A stretch of DNA of 64,000 nucleotides from a marine gamma proteobacterium HTCC2148. GTDB taxonomy: Bacteria; Pseudomonadota; Gammaproteobacteria; Pseudomonadales; Halieaceae. The position numbers were made by a program, and so were the translations under genes. The notes under the pieces were generated by a model, which saw only the letters and a list, made by a program, of their open reading frames with translations, searched no databases and had not been told where the DNA came from. The DNA is taken from assembly GCA_000156295.1 (NCBI GenBank), contig DS999223.1, forward strand, positions 447,447 to 511,446, in the 5' to 3' direction. Below, piece after piece: positions 17,567 through 25,493 of this stretch. Numbering within the stretch: position 1 is the first letter of the stretch; every line of letters begins with the position of its first letter.

Positions 17567-17938
17567 TTAGCTCGTTATGGGGGGCTTAAAAAGGGTAGAG
17601 GGAGAGAAATGAGGAATGGGCGGCTTCAATGCTGCTTTGTTCGGTGCATTAGGTACCATCCCTGCAACGACAAAAGCAGGTGGCAATGCGACGACAGAGA
17701 GACAATCGAGCATGGAGCACATACCATCGCCACAACAGATGGATGCGGCTTCCACATCAGCTGGGCTCATGTTGTGTCCAGTGTGGTCGTGATGCTCCAT
17801 CTCCACGGCGGGCATGCTGTGGGTAGATGTATCCATCATAGCGCAATCGTTACTGGCAGCGGTCACTGACTGCAGTAATAAAGCTCCCACCAAAAAAGAC
17901 AGGACAAGACTATTTACATTTTTTAATCGCTTGATCAT
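17567..17938 (-). CDS. Small exported Cys/His/Met-rich protein heading the copper efflux operon
   Basis: 123 residues from the ATG at 17938. A basic start (MIKRLKN) and hydrophobic core (SLVLSFLVGALLLQSVTAA) form a signal peptide. The mature part is rich in copper-type ligands: DCAMMD, HSMPAVEMEHHDHTGHNM, then ICCGDGMCSMLDC, followed by a hydrophobic stretch and a Pro-rich tail. It resembles DUF2946-like small periplasmic proteins but I cannot assign the family firmly. It lies 131 bases upstream of cusC on the same strand and is probably the first gene of the operon. A periplasmic copper chaperone, sink or sensor accessory, comparable in role to CusF though not in sequence, is the likely function. 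A TATACT hexamer at 18004-18009 could be its -10 box, but no good -35 partner was found. Confidence 0.75.
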   Translation of the reverse strand: MIKRLKNVNSLVLSFLVGALLLQSVTAASNDCAMMDTSTHSMPAVEMEHHDHTGHNMSPADVEAASICCGDGMCSMLDCLSVVALPPAFVVAGMVPNAPNKAALKPPIPHFSPSTLFKPPITS

Positions 17939-18100
17939 TATTGTGCTGACTTTAGCATCTCGAGTCTTCGCCAACGCGGCCGATGATTATTTAACCTTCT
18001 CTGAGTATATTTGACTTTTGACGTGTCAGCCAGTGAATAAATACAGGCTAAAAGGTGACATTTGCCACCTCCGCCTGACTCGAAATTTAAGGCAATAGGG

Positions 18101-19945
18101 CTAAAATTTGTAGCGCAGACCGACATAGCCGGCCGTCCCGCTAGTGTTGAAGCCGCCCACCTCTTCATATTTTTCGTCAGTCAAGTTCTCCACCCGACCG
18201 TACAAATGCAGAGCATTGACTACCCGCCAATCAGCGCTGAAATCAAGCGTTTCGTAATCATCCAGAGCTGCGCCGCTGGTACTAACCGCGTCGTAAGCGC
18301 CGCGTAGATTAACGCCCAACATCAAACGGTCAGAGGCCGTCTGCCACGTCACACCCAGATTAAACATTTGCTCTGGACGACGGGCGCGTTGCTCACCCTC
18401 AGAATTATTAGTTTCGTTATAGGTGTAATTGCTATTGAGGCTGAAACCAGCTCCCAGTGGAGCAATGGCTACCAGTTCAACACCCTTGGAATCCGATGTA
18501 CCATTTTCTTGCAAGTAGCCCGAGAAAAACTCTAGATCATAAAAAATCTCATTGTCGATTTCCTGGTCGAAATAGGTCGCCTCCAGGTAGAGGCCATTGT
18601 CCAACGCCCAGGTCAGGCCAATATCGTAGCCACCACTTTCTTCCTCCTCAAGATCAACCAGGCTGGCCGGCGGATAACCGCTATCATTGGATGCAATTTC
18701 AAACAGACTGGGAGGGCGGAAGCCGGTGCCGTAGGCTGCTTTCAGTTTCATCTCGCCAGTGCCGACCGTAAACAGGTAGGCTCCACTCAAGCGATACGTG
18801 GTGTGCGTACCGAAGTCTTCATTGTCATCGTAGCGCACGCCAGCGGTCACAAAGACATTCTCCAGGTGGTTGCCCTGGTATTCAAAATAATAGCCGTCCT
18901 GGTCGCGCTCATGAGCGTTGTAGCCATCGTCGAAGGAATCCGTGCGCAGATCTACACCGTAGACCAGTCTCACTGATTCAGAGGCGCCCCAGGAGCCTAA
19001 ATAGCTGGTGCGTTCCACCTCACCCTCGCCTCCAAACGCGGGCAAGCCCTCGGTGTAGAACTGACTGTCAGTTTCCGATTTGGTATATGCCAGGTTATGC
19101 GTCAGGCTACCTTGTTGAAAATCAGCGCTTGCGCGCCAGGCCTGTTGCTCGTAATCGTTACTACAATCATTGGAGAGCAGGAAATCGGCGTCATAACAAT
19201 CATCGTACTCGCCCTCCCCATCTACATCTCGAGCAACGATTTCAAACCGTAAGTCCTCGGTCGCATTCCAGCCTAGTCGCCCGTGAAAGGTAGTATTGTC
19301 ATAGCCATCATTATCTCTGCTGATATCGCCGGTTGTCGCATTAAATCCTTCCGTACTGTAATCGGCAGCATTGGCAGAAAAATCTACCGTGCCATTGCCG
19401 CCAGCGACATTAGCGGAGAACCGCTGGGTGTCGAAACGGCCGCCCTCTGCTTCTATCGATCCGGCAAGCCCCTCTCTGGTAGAGTCGGTCTGAATATTGA
19501 TAACGCCGCCAGCATCGGCCCCATACATCAGGCCCTGGGGACCGCGCAGAATTTCAACGCGACTGATGCCGGCACTCATCAAGTGCTCAAACTTGGGGCT
19601 TATCTGAATACCCGAGGGATCCGAGATATCAATGCCGTCAATATACGCACGGGTACGATAGCCTTCTTCTCCGCGAATGCGCACAGTTGAAGGCGCACCC
19701 ATACCACCAGTATTGGTCACAGTGACCCCCGGTTGGGTGCGCAATACGTCGTATAGAGAGGCGTAACCGCGAAACTGAATTTCACTGGCAGCCAGGACCG
19801 AAACGGACGTTCCTATTTCACGCAGCGGCATGGGAACCCGCGACGAGACGACAATAATCTCTTCCAGTTTGTTGTTAGTTTGGGCAGCAACGCTGCCAGT
19901 AGCAAATGCCAACGCAAGTGCGAGTGAAGGGGTAAGCTTGTTCAA
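18101..19945 (-). CDS. btuB: BtuB-like TonB-dependent outer-membrane receptor, probable vitamin B12 transporter
   Basis: 614 residues from the TTG at 19945, chosen because GAGGAA lies 6 bases upstream and the next residues form a clean signal peptide (KLTPSLALALAFATGSVAAQ). A TonB box (EEIIVVSS) follows, then the plug (VLRTQPGVTVTNTGG, VEILRGPQGLMYGADAGG, GVINIQT) and a 22-strand-type barrel with acidic Asp-rich loops, ending in the terminal aromatic YKF. Length equals that of the E. coli BtuB precursor as I recall it. The decisive evidence for substrate is the cobalamin riboswitch immediately upstream (20055-20190), which would switch expression off when B12 is plentiful. No periplasmic binding protein or ABC importer gene lies nearby. 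Import would supply MetH and the corrinoid methyltransferase operon. Confidence 0.92.
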   Translation of the reverse strand: MNKLTPSLALALAFATGSVAAQTNNKLEEIIVVSSRVPMPLREIGTSVSVLAASEIQFRGYASLYDVLRTQPGVTVTNTGGMGAPSTVRIRGEEGYRTRAYIDGIDISDPSGIQISPKFEHLMSAGISRVEILRGPQGLMYGADAGGVINIQTDSTREGLAGSIEAEGGRFDTQRFSANVAGGNGTVDFSANAADYSTEGFNATTGDISRDNDGYDNTTFHGRLGWNATEDLRFEIVARDVDGEGEYDDCYDADFLLSNDCSNDYEQQAWRASADFQQGSLTHNLAYTKSETDSQFYTEGLPAFGGEGEVERTSYLGSWGASESVRLVYGVDLRTDSFDDGYNAHERDQDGYYFEYQGNHLENVFVTAGVRYDDNEDFGTHTTYRLSGAYLFTVGTGEMKLKAAYGTGFRPPSLFEIASNDSGYPPASLVDLEEEESGGYDIGLTWALDNGLYLEATYFDQEIDNEIFYDLEFFSGYLQENGTSDSKGVELVAIAPLGAGFSLNSNYTYNETNNSEGEQRARRPEQMFNLGVTWQTASDRLMLGVNLRGAYDAVSTSGAALDDYETLDFSADWRVVNALHLYGRVENLTDEKYEEVGGFNTSGTAGYVGLRYKF

Positions 19946-20054
19946 TTTAAGTTCCTCAATTGCCAGTATTTGGGCGACTGAGGGAGGGAATCCAGGAGAC
20001 ACAGCAAAAGTGCTGGGCAACCATGTATGAAGCCCTCCGCTCCATCGTTGCTCA

Positions 20055-20190
20055 GTTCTGGCTGGTTTCGGGCTCTCAGCTAAAGCTGTTGACCGTTGCG
20101 GGGGCAGCGGAGGAGTATGCCTGGCATCACCTCACTTCCCATTTAACCTGTTTTACTTAAGCAATGCGCAAAAGCGTCACAGGCACCTGA
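20055..20190 (-). promoter_or_regulatory. Cobalamin riboswitch upstream of the BtuB-like receptor
   Basis: Read on the minus strand, the leader shows the conserved cobalamin-aptamer blocks in order: GGTGCCTGTGAC (near 20187), GTTAAATGGGAAG (20147-20135), then the B12 box GCTGCCCCCGCAACGGT (20108 downward), and a closing GAGAGCCCGAAACCAGCC block (20077-20060). The order and spacing match the family. Downstream, a purine-rich stretch (GGAGCGGAGGG, near 20045-20035) may take part in the expression platform. The receptor start codon lies about 110 bases beyond the aptamer. Expected behaviour: adenosylcobalamin binding lowers receptor expression. Boundaries are approximate, as the outer P1 helix was not folded. 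Confidence 0.93.
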
Positions 20191-20241
20191 ACCGGGGACG
20201 GACTTTATGGAAGTTACCTAGTACTGTCAATCTCACAGGTA

Positions 20242-21591
20242 TTAATTGACTCTTTCCACGGGAGGCAAGCGCCAGTTTCCCTGAAGAAAGCTCTGGTCGG
20301 GCAGATAGATTCTCATCGTCAGCGTAAATGGCCCCGAGGGGACAGGCAGCCAATTCGCTCCGGCACCTTCAGGAGCATTGTGCTGGATCGCAATATCCAA
20401 AGATCCATCCGGATTGTAGGCCAGCGGATCCCTATCCCCCAACGCATATCGATCAATGGAGTTTTCGACCAGAAACCCCTGCTCGTCGTACACGGTAATT
20501 GACCAGAACGCCTGAGACGGAGGGGTTTCCCCCGCCGGAAAATGCAACTTATACGCTTGCGAGCCTGTCAGCGCCTGACCATTCTCATCGACTTTAGTAT
20601 TGGGATATACCGCCTCCTCAGGAGGCAGAGCGCCCAGGCCCACCATGGCCACACCCGTTCGCACGCCATAGTGCGTGCCGTAAACTCCTATAAGATTGCG
20701 CCTAACCGACCAACCGTTCTCAGTTGCAGGCTGCTTCTCGAGCTGACGAATAACGCCCTGATGAGTGAAGTGCTTCGCCTTGTCGAGCAACCAGCCAGAC
20801 CACGGACCTACGCTAAATGTCTCTCCTGGAACCAGGCCGATATCAGCAATGGTAGCCAGCATCTCACTATCTGCAGGCGCCGGTGACTGAGTGGTCAACA
20901 ATGTTGCAAACAGCGAAAAGAACTCCACGCCGGTCATGTCTGCAATTTCCCGATAAGGATCCTTGCCGACATCGGAAGCAGCAATGTCCTGAATTTTGTG
21001 AGGTATAGACACACCACTTCCCCACTGCTGCAATTGTGTTAGTGCGAATTGTTCCTGTAAACGCGCGACATTTTGAACGTCACTGGGGCCGTTGGTTTGA
21101 ATGCGGCCAATCAACCACACCATTTTCGTGGGCGACTTGATTGTAATCAGCTCTCGCGGCACCTCACCCTCCCAATTCGGACCGGTGATTAAATAACTGC
21201 CCGCCGCTGTGCCATAGCTGCGCTTGCCCACAGTGGCGAACACATTGGTCCATGCATCCATTAACGGCATAACATAGTAACGTCCCTGGGTGTCGGGCAC
21301 AGTCAAGACCACAGCGTCTTCGCTTAAGTCCAGCCAGGCAATGCTATACAGTGTGTCGTTATTGGGACGCACGACGTGACGGAATGTGTGGTCGGGAAAT
21401 CTACGCCCATGGGTGAACCCATTGTGATGGCTATCGGCGACAAGCGCTTTTCGCGTGAGCTCCATAACAACCAGCGGATAACCGTAAATATAAGCCTGTG
21501 CCGCTGCTTTGGCCTGTTGCAATGCGTCGTAAGCCGCAACCAAAACCAGAACGACTCCAACGACGACAGCAGCTTTGGTCCTGCCCTTCAT
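20242..21591 (-). CDS. DUF1254/DUF1214 domain protein, exported or membrane-anchored
   Basis: 449 residues. A hydrophobic N-terminus (AAVVVGVVLVLVAAY) suggests export or anchoring. The DUF1254 half contains AYIYGYPLVVMELTRK, FRHVVRPNNDTLYSIAWLDLS and a YYVMPLMDAWTNVFATVGKR segment; the DUF1214 half contains YKLHFPAGETPPSQAFWSIT, NSIDRYALGDRDPL and a C-terminal GPFTLTMRIYLPD strand. This two-domain architecture is common in proteobacteria; I know of no general biochemical function. It is transcribed toward the B12 riboswitch but ends before it, and no terminator is visible, so partial read-through into the riboswitch leader is possible. Divergent from the acyl-CoA carboxyltransferase gene at 21747. 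Confidence 0.9.
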   Translation of the reverse strand: MKGRTKAAVVVGVVLVLVAAYDALQQAKAAAQAYIYGYPLVVMELTRKALVADSHHNGFTHGRRFPDHTFRHVVRPNNDTLYSIAWLDLSEDAVVLTVPDTQGRYYVMPLMDAWTNVFATVGKRSYGTAAGSYLITGPNWEGEVPRELITIKSPTKMVWLIGRIQTNGPSDVQNVARLQEQFALTQLQQWGSGVSIPHKIQDIAASDVGKDPYREIADMTGVEFFSLFATLLTTQSPAPADSEMLATIADIGLVPGETFSVGPWSGWLLDKAKHFTHQGVIRQLEKQPATENGWSVRRNLIGVYGTHYGVRTGVAMVGLGALPPEEAVYPNTKVDENGQALTGSQAYKLHFPAGETPPSQAFWSITVYDEQGFLVENSIDRYALGDRDPLAYNPDGSLDIAIQHNAPEGAGANWLPVPSGPFTLTMRIYLPDQSFLQGNWRLPPVERVN

Positions 21592-21746
21592 GGCACTCGC
21601 GCCTTACGCGCTCCAAGCGTGAGTGACATTGAAGATATTTGCTCTGGAGTAGACATAATTGGCCTTGGGCATGTTAATAATGTTGCTTCAGTGTCCTACA
21701 TGCCTGCAATTGAATAAAGTGGACACCGACGTTGCGGAGAAGAAAG

Positions 21747-23219
21747 ATGACTGACAGTCGAAAACTTTGGGAAAGCTTACTGGACGAGTTACAACACCGG
21801 CAGACGAGCGCCGAGGCAATGGGCGGTGCCGAAAAACTCGAAAAGCAGCGCGCGAGGGGTCGCTTGTCCGCGCGAGAACGAATCCATCGCTTGTTTGACC
21901 CCGGCACCTTCATGGAAATTGGCGCGTTGGCTGGCAGCAATCATCCCGGTGGCCATCCTGCCTTGGCCGGTGACGGAATTGTCGGCGGCACCGGGCTCGT
22001 TCACGGCCACAGCGTGGTAACACTGGCAGAAGATTTTACCGTGAAAGGTGGGTCAATAGGTCACGCCAACGCCGCAAAGCGCACCCGCCTCGTACGATTG
22101 GCACTGGAACAACGCCTGCCGTTAGTGATCATTCTCGATGGCGCTGGTGAGCGCGCGGGCAATACCGAGGAACGCTACCCCAATACCCCTAATGATCTGC
22201 AGCTGGTTGCCGATCTTAAGGGTCAGGTTCCGGTAGTCAGCATGGTGATGGGGTCATCAGCCGGCCATGGCGCGCTGACCGGTATGTTCGCAGACTTTAT
22301 TGTAATGCTTGAAAATGCAGCCCTATTTACCGCTGGCCCACCCCTGGTAAAGGCATCGCTGGGACTTACCGCTACACCTGAGGAACTGGGAGGTGCTCAA
22401 ATGCATGCCACCCAAAGTGGCGTAGTCCATAACCTGGCGGCCTCTGAAGATGAGGCTTTTTCGCAGGTGCGCTACTACCTGTCACTCATGCCACAACGCA
22501 GTGGCGAGCAAGCCCGACGCAACACTGAATCAATCGCCGCCCAATCCGACGTTAGGGAAGATATGTTGGATTTGCTGCCGCCCTATGGCAACCAGACCTA
22601 CGACATGCGCAAGGTAGTGAAATCGCTGGCAGACGCCACGTCCGTTTTTGAACTGCAAGCTGGCTTTGGCGGCTCCATACTTTGTGCGTTGGCTAGAATC
22701 GGTGGTGTCCCAGTGATGATTGTAGCCAATCAGCCAATGTTGCTGGCGGGTGCTATTAATCGACAAGCTGCAGAGAAAGCAACCCATTTCATCGATGTGG
22801 CTAACGATTTCGACTTGCCTTTAATCATGCTTTTGGATAATCCAGGCGTCATGCCAGGGCCACAGTCAGAGAGCGAGGGCATACTCAAAGCCGCCGGCCA
22901 GATGTTTGCCGCCCAGCGTCGCTACAGTGGGCAAAAAGTGGTGGCGACCTTGCGCAAGGCCTTTGGCTTCGGGTCTTCGGTTATGGGTATGAACCCCTGG
23001 GATAAACAAGCAATCAGCCTCGCGCTGCCTTGTGTTTCGCTCGGTGGCGTTCCCGCCATCGGCGGAGCTGCCGCCGCAAAAGCCAGCGCTGAGGAGGCAG
23101 GCCAGTTACAGGAGCTACAGTCTGCCGCCTGGGTTCCTGCAGACGCCATGGCTTTTGACAAGGTGGTAGACCCGCGACTCCTGCGCAATGAAATCATCAA
23201 TGTCCTGCATCGAGATTGA
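21747..23219 (+). CDS. Acyl-CoA carboxylase carboxyltransferase (beta) subunit
   Basis: 490 residues of the biotin-dependent carboxyltransferase type (PccB/MccB-like). The N-terminal crotonase-fold half has EKQRARGRLSARERIHRLFD, EDFTVKGGSIG and the oxyanion-type VMGSSAGHGALTG; the C-terminal half has FGGSILCALARIGGVPV, NQPMLLAGAIN and LLDNPGVMPGPQSE. It would move carboxyl from biotin to an acyl-CoA. No biotin carboxylase or biotin carrier gene is adjacent, which is unusual for such enzymes. Start: ATG at 21747 with GGAG 7 bases upstream; a TTG at 21732 is a poorer choice. The substrate could be a branched or unsaturated acyl-CoA, since the neighbours are a CitE-like lyase and a CaiB-type CoA transferase. 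Unassigned beyond the family. Confidence 0.9.
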   Translation: MTDSRKLWESLLDELQHRQTSAEAMGGAEKLEKQRARGRLSARERIHRLFDPGTFMEIGALAGSNHPGGHPALAGDGIVGGTGLVHGHSVVTLAEDFTVKGGSIGHANAAKRTRLVRLALEQRLPLVIILDGAGERAGNTEERYPNTPNDLQLVADLKGQVPVVSMVMGSSAGHGALTGMFADFIVMLENAALFTAGPPLVKASLGLTATPEELGGAQMHATQSGVVHNLAASEDEAFSQVRYYLSLMPQRSGEQARRNTESIAAQSDVREDMLDLLPPYGNQTYDMRKVVKSLADATSVFELQAGFGGSILCALARIGGVPVMIVANQPMLLAGAINRQAAEKATHFIDVANDFDLPLIMLLDNPGVMPGPQSESEGILKAAGQMFAAQRRYSGQKVVATLRKAFGFGSSVMGMNPWDKQAISLALPCVSLGGVPAIGGAAAAKASAEEAGQLQELQSAAWVPADAMAFDKVVDPRLLRNEIINVLHRD

Positions 23220-23239
23220 ACACCCCCGGTTGCGAGACG

Positions 23240-24112
23240 CTAAGACTGGGAGCGAATAGCAGCTGCCAGCGCCAGGCAACGTTTAGCCTCTTCTACGTGC
23301 AGGGCTTCAACGAGCTTGCCGTTAATCACAACAACACCTTTGCCTTCTTTTTCTGCCAGCTCGAAACCTGAAATTATTTCGGTTGCGGCGGCCTGCTCTT
23401 CCGCACTGGGTGCAAAAACTTCATTGGCAATTGCCAATTGCCGGGGGTGAATAAGGCTCTTACCGTCGAACCCAAGGTCTCTGCCCTGTAGGCAGGAAAA
23501 CCGCAACGCTTGCTCATCTTCAAGGTCCAGCTGCACGCCATCAATCACCTCAAGGCCATTCGCTCTTGCGGCATAAACACACAAGTTTAAAGCCGCAATA
23601 AAACCAAGCCGATCCGGGGTGTGTCGCACCCGCGTCTCTTTTGCGAGATCTGAGGTGCCCAGCACCAACCCCCGGAGCCGGGGATGGGCTGAAGCAATCT
23701 CTGCGATGCTGAGAATGCAGCGTGGCGTTTCCGCCATCAACCAGATTCCAATATCCCGGTGACAACCAGCAGCATCTATCTGAACGATGGCATCGCAAAC
23801 TTCAGTAGCGCTGGAAATTTTAGGTATAAGGATGCCGTCAGGTGCGGTACCAGATTTGGCGAGGCTAAGAAAATCGTCTATCGCCCAGGGTGAATCCAGC
23901 GAGTTTGTGCGCACGATAATCTCTCTGTGGCCATAGCCACCCGCTTCCAATGAATCCACGACCTGGCTTCTAGCCTGTTGTTTAGACTCTGGCGAAACTG
24001 AGTCCTCCAGGTCCAGAATCAGGCAATCGGCAGCCAGGGTGCGGGCTTTATCCAGCGCCCGTCCATTGGAACCGGGCATGTAGAGCATGGAACGTCGAGG
24101 TCGAACTGGCAT
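23240..24112 (-). CDS. HpcH/HpaI (CitE-like) CoA-ester lyase
   Basis: 290 residues from the ATG at 24112, which has GGAA about 7 bases upstream; a GTG 12 bases earlier is possible. TIM-barrel family markers: RRSMLYMPGSNGRALDKA at the N-terminus (phosphate/CoA loop), DCLILDLEDSVSPESK with the metal-associated Glu-Asp, IVRTNSLDSPW, LMAETPRCILSI with the metal-ligand Glu, LVLGTSDLA, and GKSLIHPRQLAIANEVFAPS. These fit citrate-lyase beta-like enzymes that cleave or form malyl-CoA, methylmalyl-CoA or citramalyl-CoA. Convergent with the carboxyltransferase (20 bases between stops) and divergent from the CoA transferase. A role in splitting a hydroxyacyl-CoA made by the neighbouring catabolic genes is plausible but unproven. 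Confidence 0.9.
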   Translation of the reverse strand: MPVRPRRSMLYMPGSNGRALDKARTLAADCLILDLEDSVSPESKQQARSQVVDSLEAGGYGHREIIVRTNSLDSPWAIDDFLSLAKSGTAPDGILIPKISSATEVCDAIVQIDAAGCHRDIGIWLMAETPRCILSIAEIASAHPRLRGLVLGTSDLAKETRVRHTPDRLGFIAALNLCVYAARANGLEVIDGVQLDLEDEQALRFSCLQGRDLGFDGKSLIHPRQLAIANEVFAPSAEEQAAATEIISGFELAEKEGKGVVVINGKLVEALHVEEAKRCLALAAAIRSQS

Positions 24113-24276
24113 ATCTATTTCCACTATTTTTTGTCAGCGCATACCATATCAGGCAAACGTCGAGACTCAAGGGCTGTGCTTGTATGATCACTATTGCAGG
24201 CGGATTTGGCAGATTGCGCCCTATGGCTGATGAGTCAGCTTAATTAGAATCAACAAAAATGACCCGGGACTTCGCT

Positions 24277-25491
24277 ATGGATATAAATCTGGATACCGCA
24301 ACAAGTGGCCCCCTGAAGGGGATACGCGTTCTCGATATCACATCAATGATTACCGGACCGCTTTGTAGTCAGATGCTGGGCGACCTTGGCGCAGACGTTA
24401 TCAAAATCGAACCCACACACGGCGAGGTATCGCGTTGGATGATGCCCCCGGAAAAAGGTGGGCTGACTGGCTTTTACTGCCAAATGAATCGCAACAAACG
24501 CAGTCTCGCGCTGAATTTACAGTCAGAGGAAGGCGTCGAGATCCTCACCCGACTGGCCAAGGACGCTGACGTTGTGGTGGAAAATTTCCGCGCTGGGGTT
24601 GCCGACCGGCTTGGGATTGGTTACGAAGCTCTCAGGGCGATTAATAACAGACTGATATACGCCGCAATTTCAGGGTTTGGTCCGTCGGGCCCTTACTCCG
24701 ATCGCCCCGCTTATGACCCGATCGCCCAGGGTCTGGTGGGAATGATGCATATTCAGGGAAAACCCTTCGGCGGAAAACCACAGCTCATCCAGTCAGCGAT
24801 CGTCGATAAAACAACAGCAACTACCGCCTCAGGCGTGGTTCTCGCTGCGCTATACGCGAGGGACAGCATCAACGGAACAGGTAAAGGCCAGCGAGTCGAT
24901 ATTCCAATGATAGATGCCTATGCCGCCAACTCGCTGCCTGACATGCTGCCGGTAGACAGTTTTCAACCCACAGACATGCCCGACGCAGAGCCCCTGGCGG
25001 TGCTGCGCACATTCGCCACCCAGGATGGTCATATAGTCGGAATGGCATTACAGGACAATCATTTCAAGGGTCTCTGCGAGGCGCTTGAGTGTCCAGACTT
25101 GTTGCAGCGAGAGGGCATGCGGAATGTGGGCGAACGCATTGCCGAATTCGGCCCCTGGTTGGATGCCATCGAAATAGAGATTGCCAAATGGCGCACCGAT
25201 GAGCTGCTCGCGCGCTTCGATGCTAAAGGAGTGCCCTTCGGCAAGGTAAAAACTATTCGCGAATTTGCCGAGGACCCTCAAGCCCAGCACAACCGCACGA
25301 TATTTGATGCCGAGCACCCGGAACTTGGAACCCTGCGTTATGTGCGTTATCCCGGGCATTTATCAGAGACTCCCGCCAGCCTTACCCGACATCCACCAAG
25401 GCTGGGTGAGCATAGCGCAGAAATATTAGCTGAGGCCGGTTACGGCGAAACGGAAATACGTGGCTTACGGGACGCCGGGGCAATCGCTTGA
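24277..25491 (+). CDS. CaiB/BaiF family (class III) CoA transferase
   Basis: 404 residues from the ATG at 24277, chosen for the GGA 7 bases upstream; an ATG at 24259 would add six residues. Family features: GPLKGIRVLDITSMITGP at the N-terminus, LGDLGADVIKIEP, the NRNKRSLALNL block, VVVENFRAGVADRLGIGYE, and SGFGPSGPYSDRPAYDPIAQ, whose Asp is the expected catalytic residue forming the mixed anhydride. GKGQRVDIPMIDA completes the core. It would move CoA between a donor acyl-CoA and a carboxylate in the cytoplasm. It stands divergent from the CitE-like lyase gene and 2 bases from the convergent ABC1 kinase gene. Substrate not predictable; co-location with the lyase suggests activation of a dicarboxylic or branched acid. 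Confidence 0.9.
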   Translation: MDINLDTATSGPLKGIRVLDITSMITGPLCSQMLGDLGADVIKIEPTHGEVSRWMMPPEKGGLTGFYCQMNRNKRSLALNLQSEEGVEILTRLAKDADVVVENFRAGVADRLGIGYEALRAINNRLIYAAISGFGPSGPYSDRPAYDPIAQGLVGMMHIQGKPFGGKPQLIQSAIVDKTTATTASGVVLAALYARDSINGTGKGQRVDIPMIDAYAANSLPDMLPVDSFQPTDMPDAEPLAVLRTFATQDGHIVGMALQDNHFKGLCEALECPDLLQREGMRNVGERIAEFGPWLDAIEIEIAKWRTDELLARFDAKGVPFGKVKTIREFAEDPQAQHNRTIFDAEHPELGTLRYVRYPGHLSETPASLTRHPPRLGEHSAEILAEAGYGETEIRGLRDAGAIA

Positions 25492-25493
25492 GA

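Noticed and set aside
18004-18032. TATACT and upstream TGAC-AC-GTCA near the start of the copper operon, possible promoter and operator.
   Set aside because: No acceptable -35 hexamer at 16-19 bases, and the short dyad does not match CueR or CusR boxes I know.
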